DNA of 21,840 nucleotides from Paramacrobiotus richtersi (taxonomy: Eukaryota; Tardigrada; Eutardigrada; Parachela; Macrobiotidae): contig JAQGAU010001043.1 of assembly GCA_034698045.1 (NCBI GenBank), positions 1 through 21,840 of the forward strand, written 5' to 3'. Shown piece after piece: positions 1-10,355 of this stretch. Made by a program: the position numbers and the translations under genes. The notes under the pieces were generated by a model that was not told the origin of the DNA, searched no databases, and saw only the letters and a list, made by a program, of their open reading frames with translations. Position 1 is the first letter of the stretch. The number at the start of each line of letters is the position of its first letter.

Positions 1-119
1 AAATGGGTGGTAAAATGCTCAGATGATAGGAGCCAAATTTATGCGACCGTTCTCAACGCGCGCTGAAGTGAAACTGATATAGTACCTTACTTGACAGGTA
101 CCTTCGGGTCGCTTACATC

Positions 120-611
120 ATGCAAAATCCAAACGCTGCCCCGCCAGCACGATCTCTGATCCAGCTCAGTTCGAAGCTGATTACTCCCATAATGGCCAGA
201 CCTCCAGGATGGTGCAACCAAGCAGAGGTTGAGACTCAAGAATCCACCCGCTCCCGGATTGACGCCTGGGTCAAGGCGACCGGTGCCCGCGTCGTATCAG
301 CTGAGAGTCTCGTTATGCGTATTGAGGGCGGAGGGGAAACGCGCTACGGGTTTGAAGCCATGCACACTTGGAACAGGGTGATTCGGAACAGGAATAGCCG
401 ATCACGAGGGAATGAGACCTTCATGCACCTGTACCGCATTTACACGGACGGGGTGTACCAGGATCCTGCTGGATGGCAGCCGGGCATGCAGTTGCAGGAT
501 TATGCCAGCGGAATGAGGCGCTCGAATATGTGGAAACTACTATCCTGCGTGGGCGTTTTCGTGATTTTTATATTCATTATTTTTATGGCAATTTTCATGC
601 GCAAGAAGTAA
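120..611 (+). CDS. putative tail-anchored membrane protein, possibly only a last exon
   Basis: Open reading frame of 163 codons ending in TAA. I do not recognise the family. The first ~135 residues are soluble and mixed in charge, with a Trp/Tyr-rich stretch (HTWNRVIRN, LYRIYTDGVY). Residues ~139-160 form one strongly hydrophobic segment followed by RKK at the very end, which is the layout of a C-terminal (tail) anchor with the bulk in the cytosol. The frame stays open upstream of the ATG to about position 78 and a splice-acceptor-like TTGACAG ends at 97, so this may be the final exon of a longer gene whose start lies outside the window. An ATTAAA at 864-869 could be its poly(A) signal. That it is coding is likely from its length and composition; the true start is uncertain. 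Confidence 0.45.
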   Translation: MQNPNAAPPARSLIQLSSKLITPIMARPPGWCNQAEVETQESTRSRIDAWVKATGARVVSAESLVMRIEGGGETRYGFEAMHTWNRVIRNRNSRSRGNETFMHLYRIYTDGVYQDPAGWQPGMQLQDYASGMRRSNMWKLLSCVGVFVIFIFIIFMAIFMRKK

Positions 612-1650
612 ACTGTTCTGGTAATGCGTAACGAAGCAGTCAGTGTGGGAAAGCTTCTTTTCTGCTTACTGCAGCTGGTATTGAGAGCTAATATGAAACC
701 CTCGGTTCCATGTGTATATTGCTGCTGCATATATGGTCCTTCGCTCAGTATTTCTAGCGCTGAAGATTTCTGAAACAGTTTGGACTGGGTGTTGTCTTCT
801 GTCGAGGTTACTCAGGTTTATTCAGATTTCGTTTTGAGAGACGGTAAAAATGTGTACGGCTTTCATTAAATACTTTCGCTAGAAGTACAGTTATTTCGTT
901 AAGGATGCGCGCTAGGTATATCCAGGCTACGTTGTGACGTAGTTTTTGTTCTTTGTAACTGCCTCCGCATCACCCAGTTATAGTGTGACACTGCAATATG
1001 ATTCGGCTTTTGCGTAGACATATCAATTTTCCGTAGTGTGTAGACATATCAGTTTTCAGTAGTTTTTGTGGTGTAGTATGAAACGTTCTGAAAGACAAGT
1101 ATCTCATGAGCATGCAAATCCCGTGAGATCACGCCAGATGTCGGTATTCCTTTAAGAATCTCACACGTGGGAACAAAACACATCCATAATACAGCAATAT
1201 GCATGTGTAAGAACACATAGTAATAATTGATCATTCTCGAAACAAACGGTGCATGCTGCAGAACTCCTGTATGACGGTTCATCGTATTAATCGTATCGCT
1301 CGACATCCGATCAACAAGTCATTACGAAGAAATAATTCAACTGATGCCCACACGTTAATCATTTTAGTTGCCTTTCTAGAGTGAGTAATCCACGCCAGTG
1401 CAAGAGAATACGATTCCTAGGATAAAAGGAACACGTTATTGTGTTGCACTATAGTTTCTACGTCGGGTCGTCGACTGATTTCAGGCTTCGTGACCGTCGT
1501 ATAAGGCGATTCTCAGGGGAAACCGAACAGCATTGCACTGAAGTATTTGCCCGTTCAACACTAGTAACGCCAACGTATGCCGACGAATTTACCGTTGTTT
1601 TATGTAAGTCACAATTTTATTGTAAACCCTTTAAGCTGGATTACTATACA
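612..1650. other. intergenic region with one short tandem repeat
   Basis: About 1 kb without a supportable gene. It holds a possible ATTAAA poly(A) signal (864-869), a 26-base tandem duplication (1014-1065) and the 5' flank of the first receptor gene. The receptor frame is open without an ATG from 1441, which may be 5' UTR by chance. An 85-codon minus-strand frame at 1049-1306 has no recognisable content. Confidence 0.6.
1014..1065. repeat. 26-base tandem duplication, two copies
   Basis: Two adjacent units beginning GTAGACATATCA at 1014 and 1040 differ at a few positions only. Probably a simple slippage or local duplication; no coding role seen. Confidence 0.7.
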
Positions 1651-2691
1651 ATGAATCAAACATATTTGGCATTGCACAACTCAAGCCTGTTAGAGGCAAT
1701 TCCAGAAAACTCCATACGATGGAGAATATTTCCAGTCGTTACCATAATGATAATCTCCGTAACTGCCATATTGAACATCTTGGTTTTATTAGTATTTTGC
1801 AAGTCAAGCAGTCTGCGTACCCCCTTCAACATTTATCTGGTTAACCTGATGACAGCCAATGTTCTCCACGTCCTAATGGTCAAACCCTTCGACGTAGCAT
1901 CCAACGTTCTCGGTGGATGGAAACTCGGTTACGCGGCATGTACCTACTATCTATATTCAGCCTACATAATCAACTCGGTTATTCTCCACGCCCATATGCT
2001 CATCACACTCAATCGCATCTGGGCCGTGACCTTTCCTATCAGTTATAAGTATCGTCACACAAAGGTCACCGCGCTATGCATATGTGGCGCTACGTGGTTA
2101 TATGTTAATCTTCTATTGGTACCGGAAATTATAAGAGACGCACTGTGGTATCGTTATCTCCAAGTGACCCCATTGTGTTTGGTGAACGGCGACGCTCCTG
2201 CACAGTATGCTTTAGTGGTATTTACGGAATTCTGGTGCTATGTTCTCCCTGCTGGGGTAATCATTGGCGCTTTTCCTTATATACTGTACAAACGCCGAAG
2301 CCGTGGCAAAATCGCCACCGCCGGTGAAACAGGACACGATGGGACAACCAGGAATAGCAAGACTCAGAATCGCAATTTGTCCTCTGCTCATCATGAAACA
2401 ACCCGTGCCAGTGGGAACGCTGAGACTGAAACCGGCGCTCGGGGACCGCAAAGGTCGCGATCACACGGATACACCATTCTTACGGCTTTGACAATCAGTG
2501 CGACTATCTGCTGGACCCCGCATATGGTTTTCTTCAAACTGAACCTGTTGACCGGGTACTACGATGCAACATTCTACCAAGTTGTTGCAGTGCTGTTTAT
2601 GATTCAAGCTGCAGCCGACCCCGTATATTTTATTATAGCGCTTACCGATATTAGGTCGCAAATGAAGGAGATGCTTTGTTTCCGACTTTGA
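1651..2691 (+). CDS. rhodopsin-like (class A) orphan GPCR, single exon
   Basis: A 346-residue seven-helix receptor at the plasma membrane; ligand unknown. The start is the first ATG of the frame; two N-glycosylation sequons follow (N2, N10). Helices lie at about 26-49, 59-80, 97-122, 137-160, 183-212, 272-300 and 305-331. Seen class A landmarks: N42 (1.50), C97 and C176 for the helix 3-ECL2 disulfide, W149 (4.50), P200 (5.50), CWTP at 287-290 and DPVYF at 323-327 replacing NPxxY. Departures: position 2.50 is Asn (N70) instead of Asp, and the DRY motif is NRI (121-123). The third inner loop (~213-271) is long, hydrophilic and rich in Thr, Arg and Asn. The tail after helix 7 is only about 15 residues, with Cys343 as a possible palmitoylation site. 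A possible ATTAAA signal is at 2828-2833. Class A membership is firm; subfamily is not. Confidence 0.9.
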   Translation: MNQTYLALHNSSLLEAIPENSIRWRIFPVVTIMIISVTAILNILVLLVFCKSSSLRTPFNIYLVNLMTANVLHVLMVKPFDVASNVLGGWKLGYAACTYYLYSAYIINSVILHAHMLITLNRIWAVTFPISYKYRHTKVTALCICGATWLYVNLLLVPEIIRDALWYRYLQVTPLCLVNGDAPAQYALVVFTEFWCYVLPAGVIIGAFPYILYKRRSRGKIATAGETGHDGTTRNSKTQNRNLSSAHHETTRASGNAETETGARGPQRSRSHGYTILTALTISATICWTPHMVFFKLNLLTGYYDATFYQVVAVLFMIQAAADPVYFIIALTDIRSQMKEMLCFRL

Positions 2692-3227
2692 TTGCTGTAT
2701 TAGAAAGAAATGGTGTTCTTTATTTCGTTCTGCCATCTGTTGGGAGTTATATTTTTGTGGGTTGTGCATCACGGGCGAATTACAGCTACTTCAGTTAATT
2801 CTGTTTTCAAGTACGCATATATGTAGTATTAAAAAAAACTCTCGCTGATGGAACATAACACTGTACATTTCACCTGCAGACCTTGGTAGATTATTGTGTC
2901 AAGCCATAGAACTGCATACATATTACACATAATCATTACCACTGCTTTTGACGTTATACACAAACCGACCGCGCGTGCGGGGTGATGCACAGTACAATGG
3001 TGTTTTGATATGTATTGTGGAGTGTGGACGACAGCATGATAACATCTTTGGTGGAACTGAAATCAGTCCGAAGTTCAATCAACACAATCATGGATTGACG
3101 ACCGGTAAAGGAAACTTCGGCATTCCACAATCTGTGCTTTTACTGTATGTTCAGTTTATTAAAGAAAGCGCCACATATTTAACGGGGCAGCGTGTGCTTC
3201 ACTGGGCAGTGCACGTGATGAACGACA
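2692..3227. other. intergenic region upstream of tandem gene copy 1
   Basis: No gene supported. It contains the 3' flank of the receptor gene and, in its last ~70 bases, a stretch beginning TCAGTTTATTAAAGAAAG (3151 onward) that resembles the flank just upstream of copy 3. A 95-codon frame at 2948-3235 runs into the copy 1 start in a different frame and shows no protein-like features. Confidence 0.6.
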
Positions 3228-6200
3228 ATGAATAACTTCAGGATCCTGTTTCCTGTGTTTTGCGTTGTGATCAGTAGGTTATGCCATCCATTTCTAATCG
3301 AAACCTTATCTGCTGATTGATTCAGTGTCAATCCTTCAACGATTACGAATTCAATTTACGCAGCTATTTCGAATGATAGGTGTCCATGTGGACGAAACTT
3401 CAGAAGAACGTGTTCCCTTACCGAAGCGGTATGCCGCTAAAATACCCGACAATCTCCTGGGCATTTTCGGCAATAACGACGACAAACTACGGCATGTGAC
3501 AGCATTATGGTTTCTGCTGCATGGTAAATATCTGTTTATTAACTTTATTTGCCGGAAGAGTAATACAAGTTCTAAACGATCAGTGTCATGAATGGCATAC
3601 AATATGTACAGATGCTTATTTAGCTCTACAGATCTGTAATGCTTATTTAGCGTTACGATTAATTGTGACTTTCCTACGGTAGATGTTCCGCTGGATGTAA
3701 GCATGGTCAAGGGGAATACGTTCGAATTCAAGCGCTGGAATGCGCCCGCTGGATTTCGGCCACCGCCCGATCATAAGGCGTTCGATTATCAGTACTGTTT
3801 TGACCTTAATGAATTCCCATTCACAGAAAACAGCAACTCCTACGAAGGATGTATTCCGTTTGCGCTCAATAAGAAAACGTCTTTTAAACCGCGGTCTTTA
3901 TCGAGAAAAGAGCATCAGGTGACATAATTTACACTCGCGCTTTTCAGTATCCCTCTTGAAGTTGGCCTCTTCTAACGAAGGTTTTATCAGGTCATATTCA
4001 CGCTTGTAAAGGGAACTATCCGAGCCGTAATACAAAGTCCGAGTGAGTGTGGGTTCAGGAAAACTCTGATGAGCTTTGTTCCAAAAGAAGGAGGCATCGC
4101 TGTGGTAAGCTCTACCCGGTTTGTTTGGAGTAACTTGGCGTTATATTTGGATTCATTGTTGGCAGAGCTTCAACGGAGAACCCGAAGCACTGTATACACC
4201 GGCTGTGCCGCAGTACATTTTCGGAGCTTTTCAGCTAGACGCTAACAGCTCGTTAATCGATGCGGCTAACGATGTTTATCAAAGTATTTTGCAATCTACC
4301 GAAAAATCTGTGACAGTGTTTAACTGCGCGTGTCTGTTGTATTTCAGCCTGCAGCGGAAACAAGAACTCTACATTGTGGACTAGTATGACTAGTGTGTGG
4401 ATATCAAAGACGCCCATCCACAAGGGCAACGAATTCCTGTTCAAGACGGCATTCTCCCCAAATAAATTGCTACACAGAGATTATCGATTGGTAAATGGAA
4501 CTCTGTTGGAATTCAATAAACGGGTGCGTAAACGGTCCCTCGAAACTCGCAATATGCAATCTGAAACTGTTGATTCGGTTTTACTCGTTAGTATGCGGAC
4601 GATCATGGGAGAAGTTCTTACGAACAAGCAGCATTGGAGACGAACTCGATTGTGCAGAAGATACAGATTGGCCGAAAGGACTCGTTAACCTTTCGATATG
4701 CGTTCTATCCTGATTATATGCAACAGGTAGGCAACGGGTGATTTCTCAAATACTCCAAACAACGTCATTTATCACAGGTGACGCTTTTAGACTGTGGAGT
4801 TCAACAGTAAAACAAAGGTTGTACTGACCTATAATCGAACTGTTCCTTGGCACTTTTACGGAACTTATGAGCAAGTAAAAGAAAATGCCAGTGAGCGAGT
4901 CCGCTCCGAAGATATGACAGTCAACAAGTCATCACCGGTGTCGCCTGATGATCGGTGCGACAAAAGTCGACAAATCAGGATATTTCAAGACTCGGCAACA
5001 CCCAGTGTTGTGCTCGAAGATATGGCCTGCACGAACAGGACTTTTCGCTTTCGATTGACCGGAGAGCTTGAAGAATCGAAAAATGAAACGGATGGGTCCA
5101 ATTATTACCGTAGTGTAAGATTCTTTCGCTTGTGGCGGTTATATAATTATCGATGGGAATTACAGCAGTTATTTATTTTCGTTATAAGACGGTCACCAAC
5201 AGCCGCATGGACCCCGGCGGAGAGACACTATCCATAGTCGAAGAAAGCCGCACTTATCAAAGAGAATCGGCATTTTTCCCGTTACTCGAGGATATAATAT
5301 CGATCATACTGACCCCGAATCCTGATTATTTTCGCGACCTAGATATGGTTAATCGAACAATAAACTTTCCGTTTGCCCAAAATGTTTACTGAATTTTAAC
5401 TGGTTGCTTATATATGCAGAGCTACAGCAGGACAAAAACAACTCTAGGACCATTCGACGATGAACTGCAACAGCTACAGTCCCGATTTCGAAGAATTGTG
5501 TCTCCGTCCATTTTCGGCAGCTTTAAAGAATTGGGTAAGAAGTAGCTGACGGTGCGGCCCAGCAAGAACTAAATTCACACTTACCTTCAAGTCTGTTTCT
5601 TTGCAAAAGATTTTTACGCGGTTTTATTTGTTTCTAGGATCACGGGCAACAGGAGACGAAGTAATATGGAAAATTATTCAGGGTTCTGACGGCCAGTTCC
5701 AGTATGATAGTAGATTAGCATCAGATTCTGCTCGTCCCATCACTTATACGGTTAAGGGGACTTTCTACGCAACGGTTAAAACTGAACAAAGAATTCAGGT
5801 AACTTCTAGCTCCCAACAATTACTTGGCATTGTGGTGACAAACAGGATTTTTTTTCTTCTCACTCACACATTTTTCTGGTGTATTTCGGTGACTGACCGC
5901 GTAAAAGTAGCTGTTTAACATAGTTACCAAAGTCCAGCTTCTCTGTTACAGCGAAACTGTTTCGCATTTATATTTTTACGTGGAGTTATTAATAAATTTA
6001 CACGGTCAAGACGGAAATTTTGCTTGGCATGTGATGCTTGAAACTTGAAAGAATACCCAGTTTATTGAAGATTGGTTGTGTTGTTTTCTTTGCAGACGCA
6101 GTCGATGTGGCACTATGCGGAGATATTTGACAGAGTGATCCTGACGAATTACGAAACCCACCCAGGATCATCGGAGTTTGCGAGGAAGACAGCATTTGTA

Positions 6201-6278
6201 GCCTCGTCAAATGGAATTACTATGGTAGACTTTTCAGAGGGTTCGGAGTCGGAAGTCTTTATGACGAGAGTTGTGTAA
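3228..6278 (+). CDS. secreted glycoprotein of unknown family, tandem copy 1 (12 exons)
   Basis: Exons inferred by comparison with the two downstream copies: 3228-3273, 3380-3523, 3683-3918, 3991-4104, 4166-4283, 4348-4523, 4592-4726, 4791-5112 (or 5114), 5169-5347, 5420-5534, 5638-5798, 6096-6278; all introns GT-AG. The product would be about 642 residues: a 15-residue hydrophobic signal peptide (MNNFRILFPVFCVVI) followed by a secreted chain with many N-glycosylation sequons and no membrane segment. I recognise no domain. Conserved among copies are the blocks QYCFDLNE and GCIP (exon 3), ECGFRK and FVPK (exon 4), GTLLEFN (exon 6), LTFRYAFY (exon 7), VPWH and CTNRTFRFRL (exon 8) and SMWHY (exon 12). 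Oddity: with the donor used in the other copies (5115) exon 9 is read out of frame and stops at 5235-5237; only a weaker donor two bases upstream (GTGTAA at 5113) restores the frame. Exon 10 is 30 bases longer than in copies 2 and 3. Poly(A) signal AATAAA at 6372-6377. Confidence 0.7.
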
Positions 6279-6371
6279 AATTGTTGTCACGAGTTAGCAG
6301 TCGTATTGTACGAGGATAAGACTATGGAACGGTATGCTCCCCCCAACCCGCCTTCCTGTTTTTTTACCTAT

Positions 6372-6377
6372 AATAAA
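6372..6377 (+). terminator. AATAAA poly(A) signal of copy 1
   Basis: Canonical hexamer 94 bases after the copy 1 stop codon; copies 2 and 3 have the same hexamer at a similar distance. Confidence 0.6.
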
Positions 6378-6714
6378 GATCATTGCAAACGCTTGTGCTG
6401 TCTCCGAACAAACGGCAAATAACTCTAGCACCAGTGACATTTCGAGCGCTCCCTGATGAGGTAATTATTGAGGTTCGTGAATATATATCACCCACTATGA
6501 CCACCTAACTGCCAACGTGAACCGTCAGTCAAAGTTCTTTATAACTTATAAGTAAACGTCTACATAATGTGTCAGTTATGCAGCGGTTGATCACTGATGC
6601 AACAGCATCGCCCCCCAAGTAGTTCTTCATTGGTCATCAAGGTGACAACGTTTGTAATCTATTAGTTACGAACTGATATAATTATTGCTAACTGCATGTC
6701 GATAACTACCGTAT

Positions 6715-7083
6715 ATGCTGCTGTTTTCGTTATTTTCTGCTGTTTCTTTTTCTGTAGTCACTGTTTTTCAATTTTCGAATCTGCTGCTTCAAGAAGGGTG
6801 CTCCATAGAGTCTGCAGACTCAACAGCCAAGTACCAACAACCTAACCTGAAATCTATCATTGGACTACAGAATTTTGAAATCGGTCGAGGGGGTTACACA
6901 CCGCAACAATATCTTGTTATGAATCGTAAACGGCAGCAAGATAAAATCTGTGCTGAAATTGAGATACATCTGGTGTCCTGTAACACTGACAATCTCGCCC
7001 TACGACCGGTTAAAGAAAACTGGCTTCTCGCACTCGCAGTCCTCACACTCGCACTCGCAGTCCTTTTATTTTCTGTGTATTAA
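6715..7083 (+). CDS. doubtful small ORF with hydrophobic ends
   Basis: A 122-codon frame ending in TAA. The N-terminal ~25 residues are hydrophobic and the last ~20 (from NWLLALAVLTL to the stop) are strongly hydrophobic with no charged tail, which together resemble a small GPI-anchored secreted protein. Two warnings. The N-terminal hydrophobic run is encoded by a pyrimidine-rich stretch ending TTTCTTTTTCTGTAG (AG at 6756-6757), which looks like a splice acceptor, so that part may be intron. The hydrophobic tail is encoded by a short tandem repeat (7028-7063). No family is recognised and no clear homologous frame is seen before copies 1 or 3. It could be a real exon or chance. Confidence 0.25.
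   Translation: MLLFSLFSAVSFSVVTVFQFSNLLLQEGCSIESADSTAKYQQPNLKSIIGLQNFEIGRGGYTPQQYLVMNRKRQQDKICAEIEIHLVSCNTDNLALRPVKENWLLALAVLTLALAVLLFSVY
7028..7063. repeat. short tandem repeat of CTCGCACTCGCAGTCCT-type units
   Basis: Two ~19-base units, each containing CACTCGCAGTCCT, follow one another and encode repeated Leu-Ala-Leu-Ala-Val in the doubtful ORF above. Confidence 0.65.
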
Positions 7084-7086
7084 AAA

Positions 7087-7103
7087 AAGCCGCGTGCTTA
7101 AAC
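7087..7103 (+). promoter_or_regulatory. 17-base upstream motif shared with copy 3
   Basis: AAGCCGCGTGCTTAAAC is identical to 12386-12402. In copy 3 it ends about 42 bases before the start codon, in copy 2 about 127 bases before the former start. A degenerate version (GCGCCACATATTTAAC) precedes copy 1. Identity at the corresponding upstream place of duplicated genes makes it a promoter or 5' UTR element candidate; it may equally be shared only by recent descent. Confidence 0.4.
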
Positions 7104-7205
7104 TTAACCGCTCGGCACCCGAAGGAACAGGAACTAGTTTTGGATTTGTCGACAGAAAAATCCAAATAAAAAATCGCTTTCTTTGTGTAAACTTAACCCC
7201 GGCAC
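7100..7205. repeat. imperfect ~90-base duplication in the copy 2 upstream region
   Basis: AAACTTAACCGCTCGGCAC (7100-7118) recurs as AAACTTAACCCCGGCAC (7189-7205). Copy 3 lacks the extra ~85-90 bases, so this appears to be an expansion specific to copy 2. Confidence 0.5.
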
Positions 7206-7230
7206 TTTGGGTTGTGAGCGGTGCATCACA

Positions 7231-10173
7231 ATAAATACCTTCAGGATCCTGTGTCTCATGTTTTGTGCAGAAATCAGTACGTATACGTTATGATGTATAT
7301 CCGTTACTGCATGCGCATCCAAAATTCCAAACTTGATTACGATAGTTGTTCTTAATGACAGGTATCCATGGGGAAGCAACTTCAGGGAAACGTGCTCTTC
7401 GGGATACTGCCAAAATACCCGACAATCTCCTGGGTGTTTTTAGTAATTCCGACGACAAACTGAATCATGTGACAGCGTTATAGTTTCTCTTACATGGTAA
7501 ACATATGATATTTGCCTGTCCGAGATGTACGATTTATTAAATATAACTGATTCAATGTCACTACCCAAGTAGTAGTATGTGTTGTTCAGTATTACATCTT
7601 ACTCTGAATTCCACAGATGCTCCGGAGGATATAAGTTTGGCCAAAGGGAACAAAATTGAATTCAGGCGCTGGGAAGCGCCCGTCGGATCTCGGTCACCGC
7701 TCGATCACAATGTGATGGCTTTTGATTATCAGTACTGCTTTGACCTGAATGAATTCCCATCATCGGGAAGTGTGTACTCGACCAAAGGATGTATTCCGTT
7801 CACGCTAAATAAGATACGATCTTTCAAACCAGGTTCACGGGGGAAAGAGCATAAGGTAAGACACCCTTGCGCTTTTCACTCTCTTGCTTGTCAGCCAAGA
7901 TTTTATCAGGTTATGTTCAAGCTGGTGAAAGGAACTATCCGTGCCGTAATACAAAGTCCAAGTGATTGCGGGTTTAGAAAAACATCGATGGCCTTTGTTC
8001 CAAAAGAAGGAGGCATCGCCGTCGTACGTACTGATCGGTGTGTTTGAAGTGAAGTGGATCTTGTTCTATATATCAATTCAATTTTGACAGAGTTTCAATG
8101 GAGAACCTGAAGCACTATATACGCAGGCTTTGCCGGAGTACATGTTCGGAGCTTTCCAGTTAAATGCCAATGACACATTGATTGACGCAGCTAATGATAT
8201 TTTTAAAAGTATCGTTTTCTGTATTGTTCGTGACGGCACTCTGTAAGATTGCGCGTTTCGTATTGCAGCTGCCGTAAGCCCCAGCAAAGACTCCACATTA
8301 TGGACTAATGTGTCTAGTGTGTGGATATCAAAGACGGCCATCCACAAGGATGGCGAATTCCTGTTCAAGATGGCATTCTCCCCAAAAAAGTTCTTGCACA
8401 GGGTGACAGGGACTATCGACTGATAAACGGAACCCTGTTGGAATTCAATGAATTCGTACGAAAAATGTTTTGCTGTACTAGCAAGACTTACGCATGTCTC
8501 AATTCCATTTTTCTGGTCAGGATAATCGCCGCCATGAGATTTCGTCTCCCGAGCACGCTACGCTGGAGGGGACCTCAATTGTGCAAAAGATACGAACTGG
8601 ACCAACGGACTCTTTAACCTTTCGATATGCGTTTTATCTTGATTATATGCTACAAGTAAGCAAAGAATGACTTTTTCTACGGTCCATATAACGACACCTT
8701 TCTGAAATGGCTCTTTCAGACTGTGGAGTTCAATAAAACGAAGGTCATCCTTACCTACAGTCGAAGTATTCCTTGGCATCTACACGGAACATACCAGGAA
8801 ATAAGGAAAAATAAGGATAAGCAAGTCGGTCGGGAAGACGCCAAGGCACCGCCTATGTCGCCCAAAGATCAGTGTAGCAAAACCCGGCAAATTAGGATAT
8901 TTCAAGATTCAGCCACACCTAGTGTCGTGCTCGATGACACGGGTTGCACGAACAAGACTTTTCGCTTTCGATTGTTCAAAGACCTAGAAGAATTGCAAAA
9001 TATTACGGAGGGTTCCAGTTCCCTGTACCGTCGAGTGAGATACTTTCCCTTATATAGCAAGATGTGTGTACAACGTACCATCAGTACTCGGTACCTTATT
9101 TCGTTATAAGATCGTTACTAACTGCTGGATGGAGGCCGGGGAGGCACTTGTAATCGATCAAACAACTCACGAATCCGAAGCGGCGTCTGTCCGGAGATTG
9201 TTCGAGCAGATCTGGATTATATCGGATGAGAATCCTGATTATATGGTTAACATAGAATAAACTTAATTTCCGTTCGCCCCGAATAAGCTACCGATTAGTA
9301 ATTGATTGTTCACGTAATTTTATCCAGGACTATAAGAGCACAAGGGAATCACAACAGTCCAGATTCCAAAGAATCAGGTCTCCATCCATCTTCGGAAATT
9401 TTCGACCTGCAGGTGAGCACATTCACAAACGATTTATAAGAATGCTTGGCAGCCTGTTCTGGCATTCGGTGTTGAGCAGTTTACGCCAGTTTCGTCTGTT
9501 TGTAGGAAGTGAGGCGAATAAACATGATGTCCAGCAAATAATTCGGGGTCCTGAAGATCAGTTCCAGTTCATATTACCATCATACCCTGGCCCAAGTTTC
9601 AATTTAACCTTCAACGTACCTGCCGAAATTCTTGCAGGAGTTCAGGTAGCTTCTAACTTTTAGCCTCTGTATATGGCACACAAATTAGTATGCTACGAAA
9701 ACACAAGGAACCCCGGGAGAAAGGCATATTAGAATACACTTAAAGGATCCTCATAATTGAGGAAAACCATAACTGGGAGGATGACGATTATGACCTTTGT
9801 GAACGGTCGAAAGATTTTGTCTCAAAGAACTGTGGTCGCGTTGCTTAAATCTATTTACTATTTTACGGGGCGTTGCTATATCGACCTCAACCTTCATAAG
9901 GTCGACGCGGGAAGTCGAGCTTGTTATGTGTGCGTTCGGAACTAAACATACATAGGAACAAATTTGGTCAGTATCTAATTTGTTGTTTTGCAGTCCATGT
10001 GGCACTATGTGGAGATGTTTGATAAAGTGATTCTAACTGTTTACGAGACGTCTCACCCTGGATCATCGGACTTCACGAGGAAGGGAACATATCTGGCCTC
10101 ACCAGATGTGCTCACTTTGACTGAGTTTCAGTTTGGTTCGGAGATGGAAGTCAATTTGACTAGAGTTGTGTAA
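7231..10173 (+). pseudogene. decayed tandem copy 2 of the unknown secreted glycoprotein gene
   Basis: All 12 exons are still recognisable by alignment to copies 1 and 3: 7231-7276, 7362-7496, 7617-7855, 7910-8023, 8091-8208, 8269-8455, 8521-8655, 8720-9034, 9085-9245, 9328-9412, 9506-9645, 9994-10173, with GT-AG borders throughout. Four lesions are visible. The start codon is ATA (7231-7233) where the other copies have ATG. A Trp codon conserved in exon 2 is TAG (7481-7483). Exon 6 has an extra GTGACAGG beside the same motif near 8400, an 8-base frameshift. Exon 9 begins one base short relative to copy 3, shifting the frame unless splicing compensates. The remaining exons are open and well conserved, so decay looks recent. 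An in-frame ATG at 7258 could give a shortened signal peptide but would not bypass the TAG. Poly(A) signal at 10310-10315. Confidence 0.78.
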
Positions 10174-10309
10174 CATTACCGGCATGCGTTACAAGAGTGA
10201 CAGTCGCTGATACGAGTATCATAATCAATAGAATTATTATTGCAGTTTTTTCATATCGTCCTTCAAGAACTTAATGTGGTCAGCTTGATACGCTACGTAT
10301 ATACGATAC

Positions 10310-10315
10310 AATAAA
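10310..10315 (+). terminator. AATAAA poly(A) signal of copy 2
   Basis: Canonical hexamer 136 bases after the homologous stop codon at 10171-10173. Confidence 0.5.
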
Positions 10316-10355
10316 CAAATTCATATCAGACGCTCATGTTGCCTCAAAAAAACTG

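Larger units (their letters stand above)
6279..7230. other. spacer between copies 1 and 2
   Basis: Contains the copy 1 poly(A) signal, a doubtful 122-codon reading frame (6715-7083) and the copy 2 upstream region, which has a partial internal duplication (see separate entries). Nothing else is supported. Confidence 0.55.

Noticed and set aside
1049..1306. 85-codon minus-strand reading frame
   Set aside because: No recognisable protein content, no clear splice or poly(A) context; length is expected by chance.
2948..3235. 95-codon plus-strand frame before copy 1
   Set aside because: It overlaps the copy 1 start codon in another frame and has no counterpart before copies 2 and 3.
3351..3731. 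126-codon minus-strand frame across copy 1 exons 2-3
   Set aside because: Antisense shadow of exons that align in all three copies on the plus strand.
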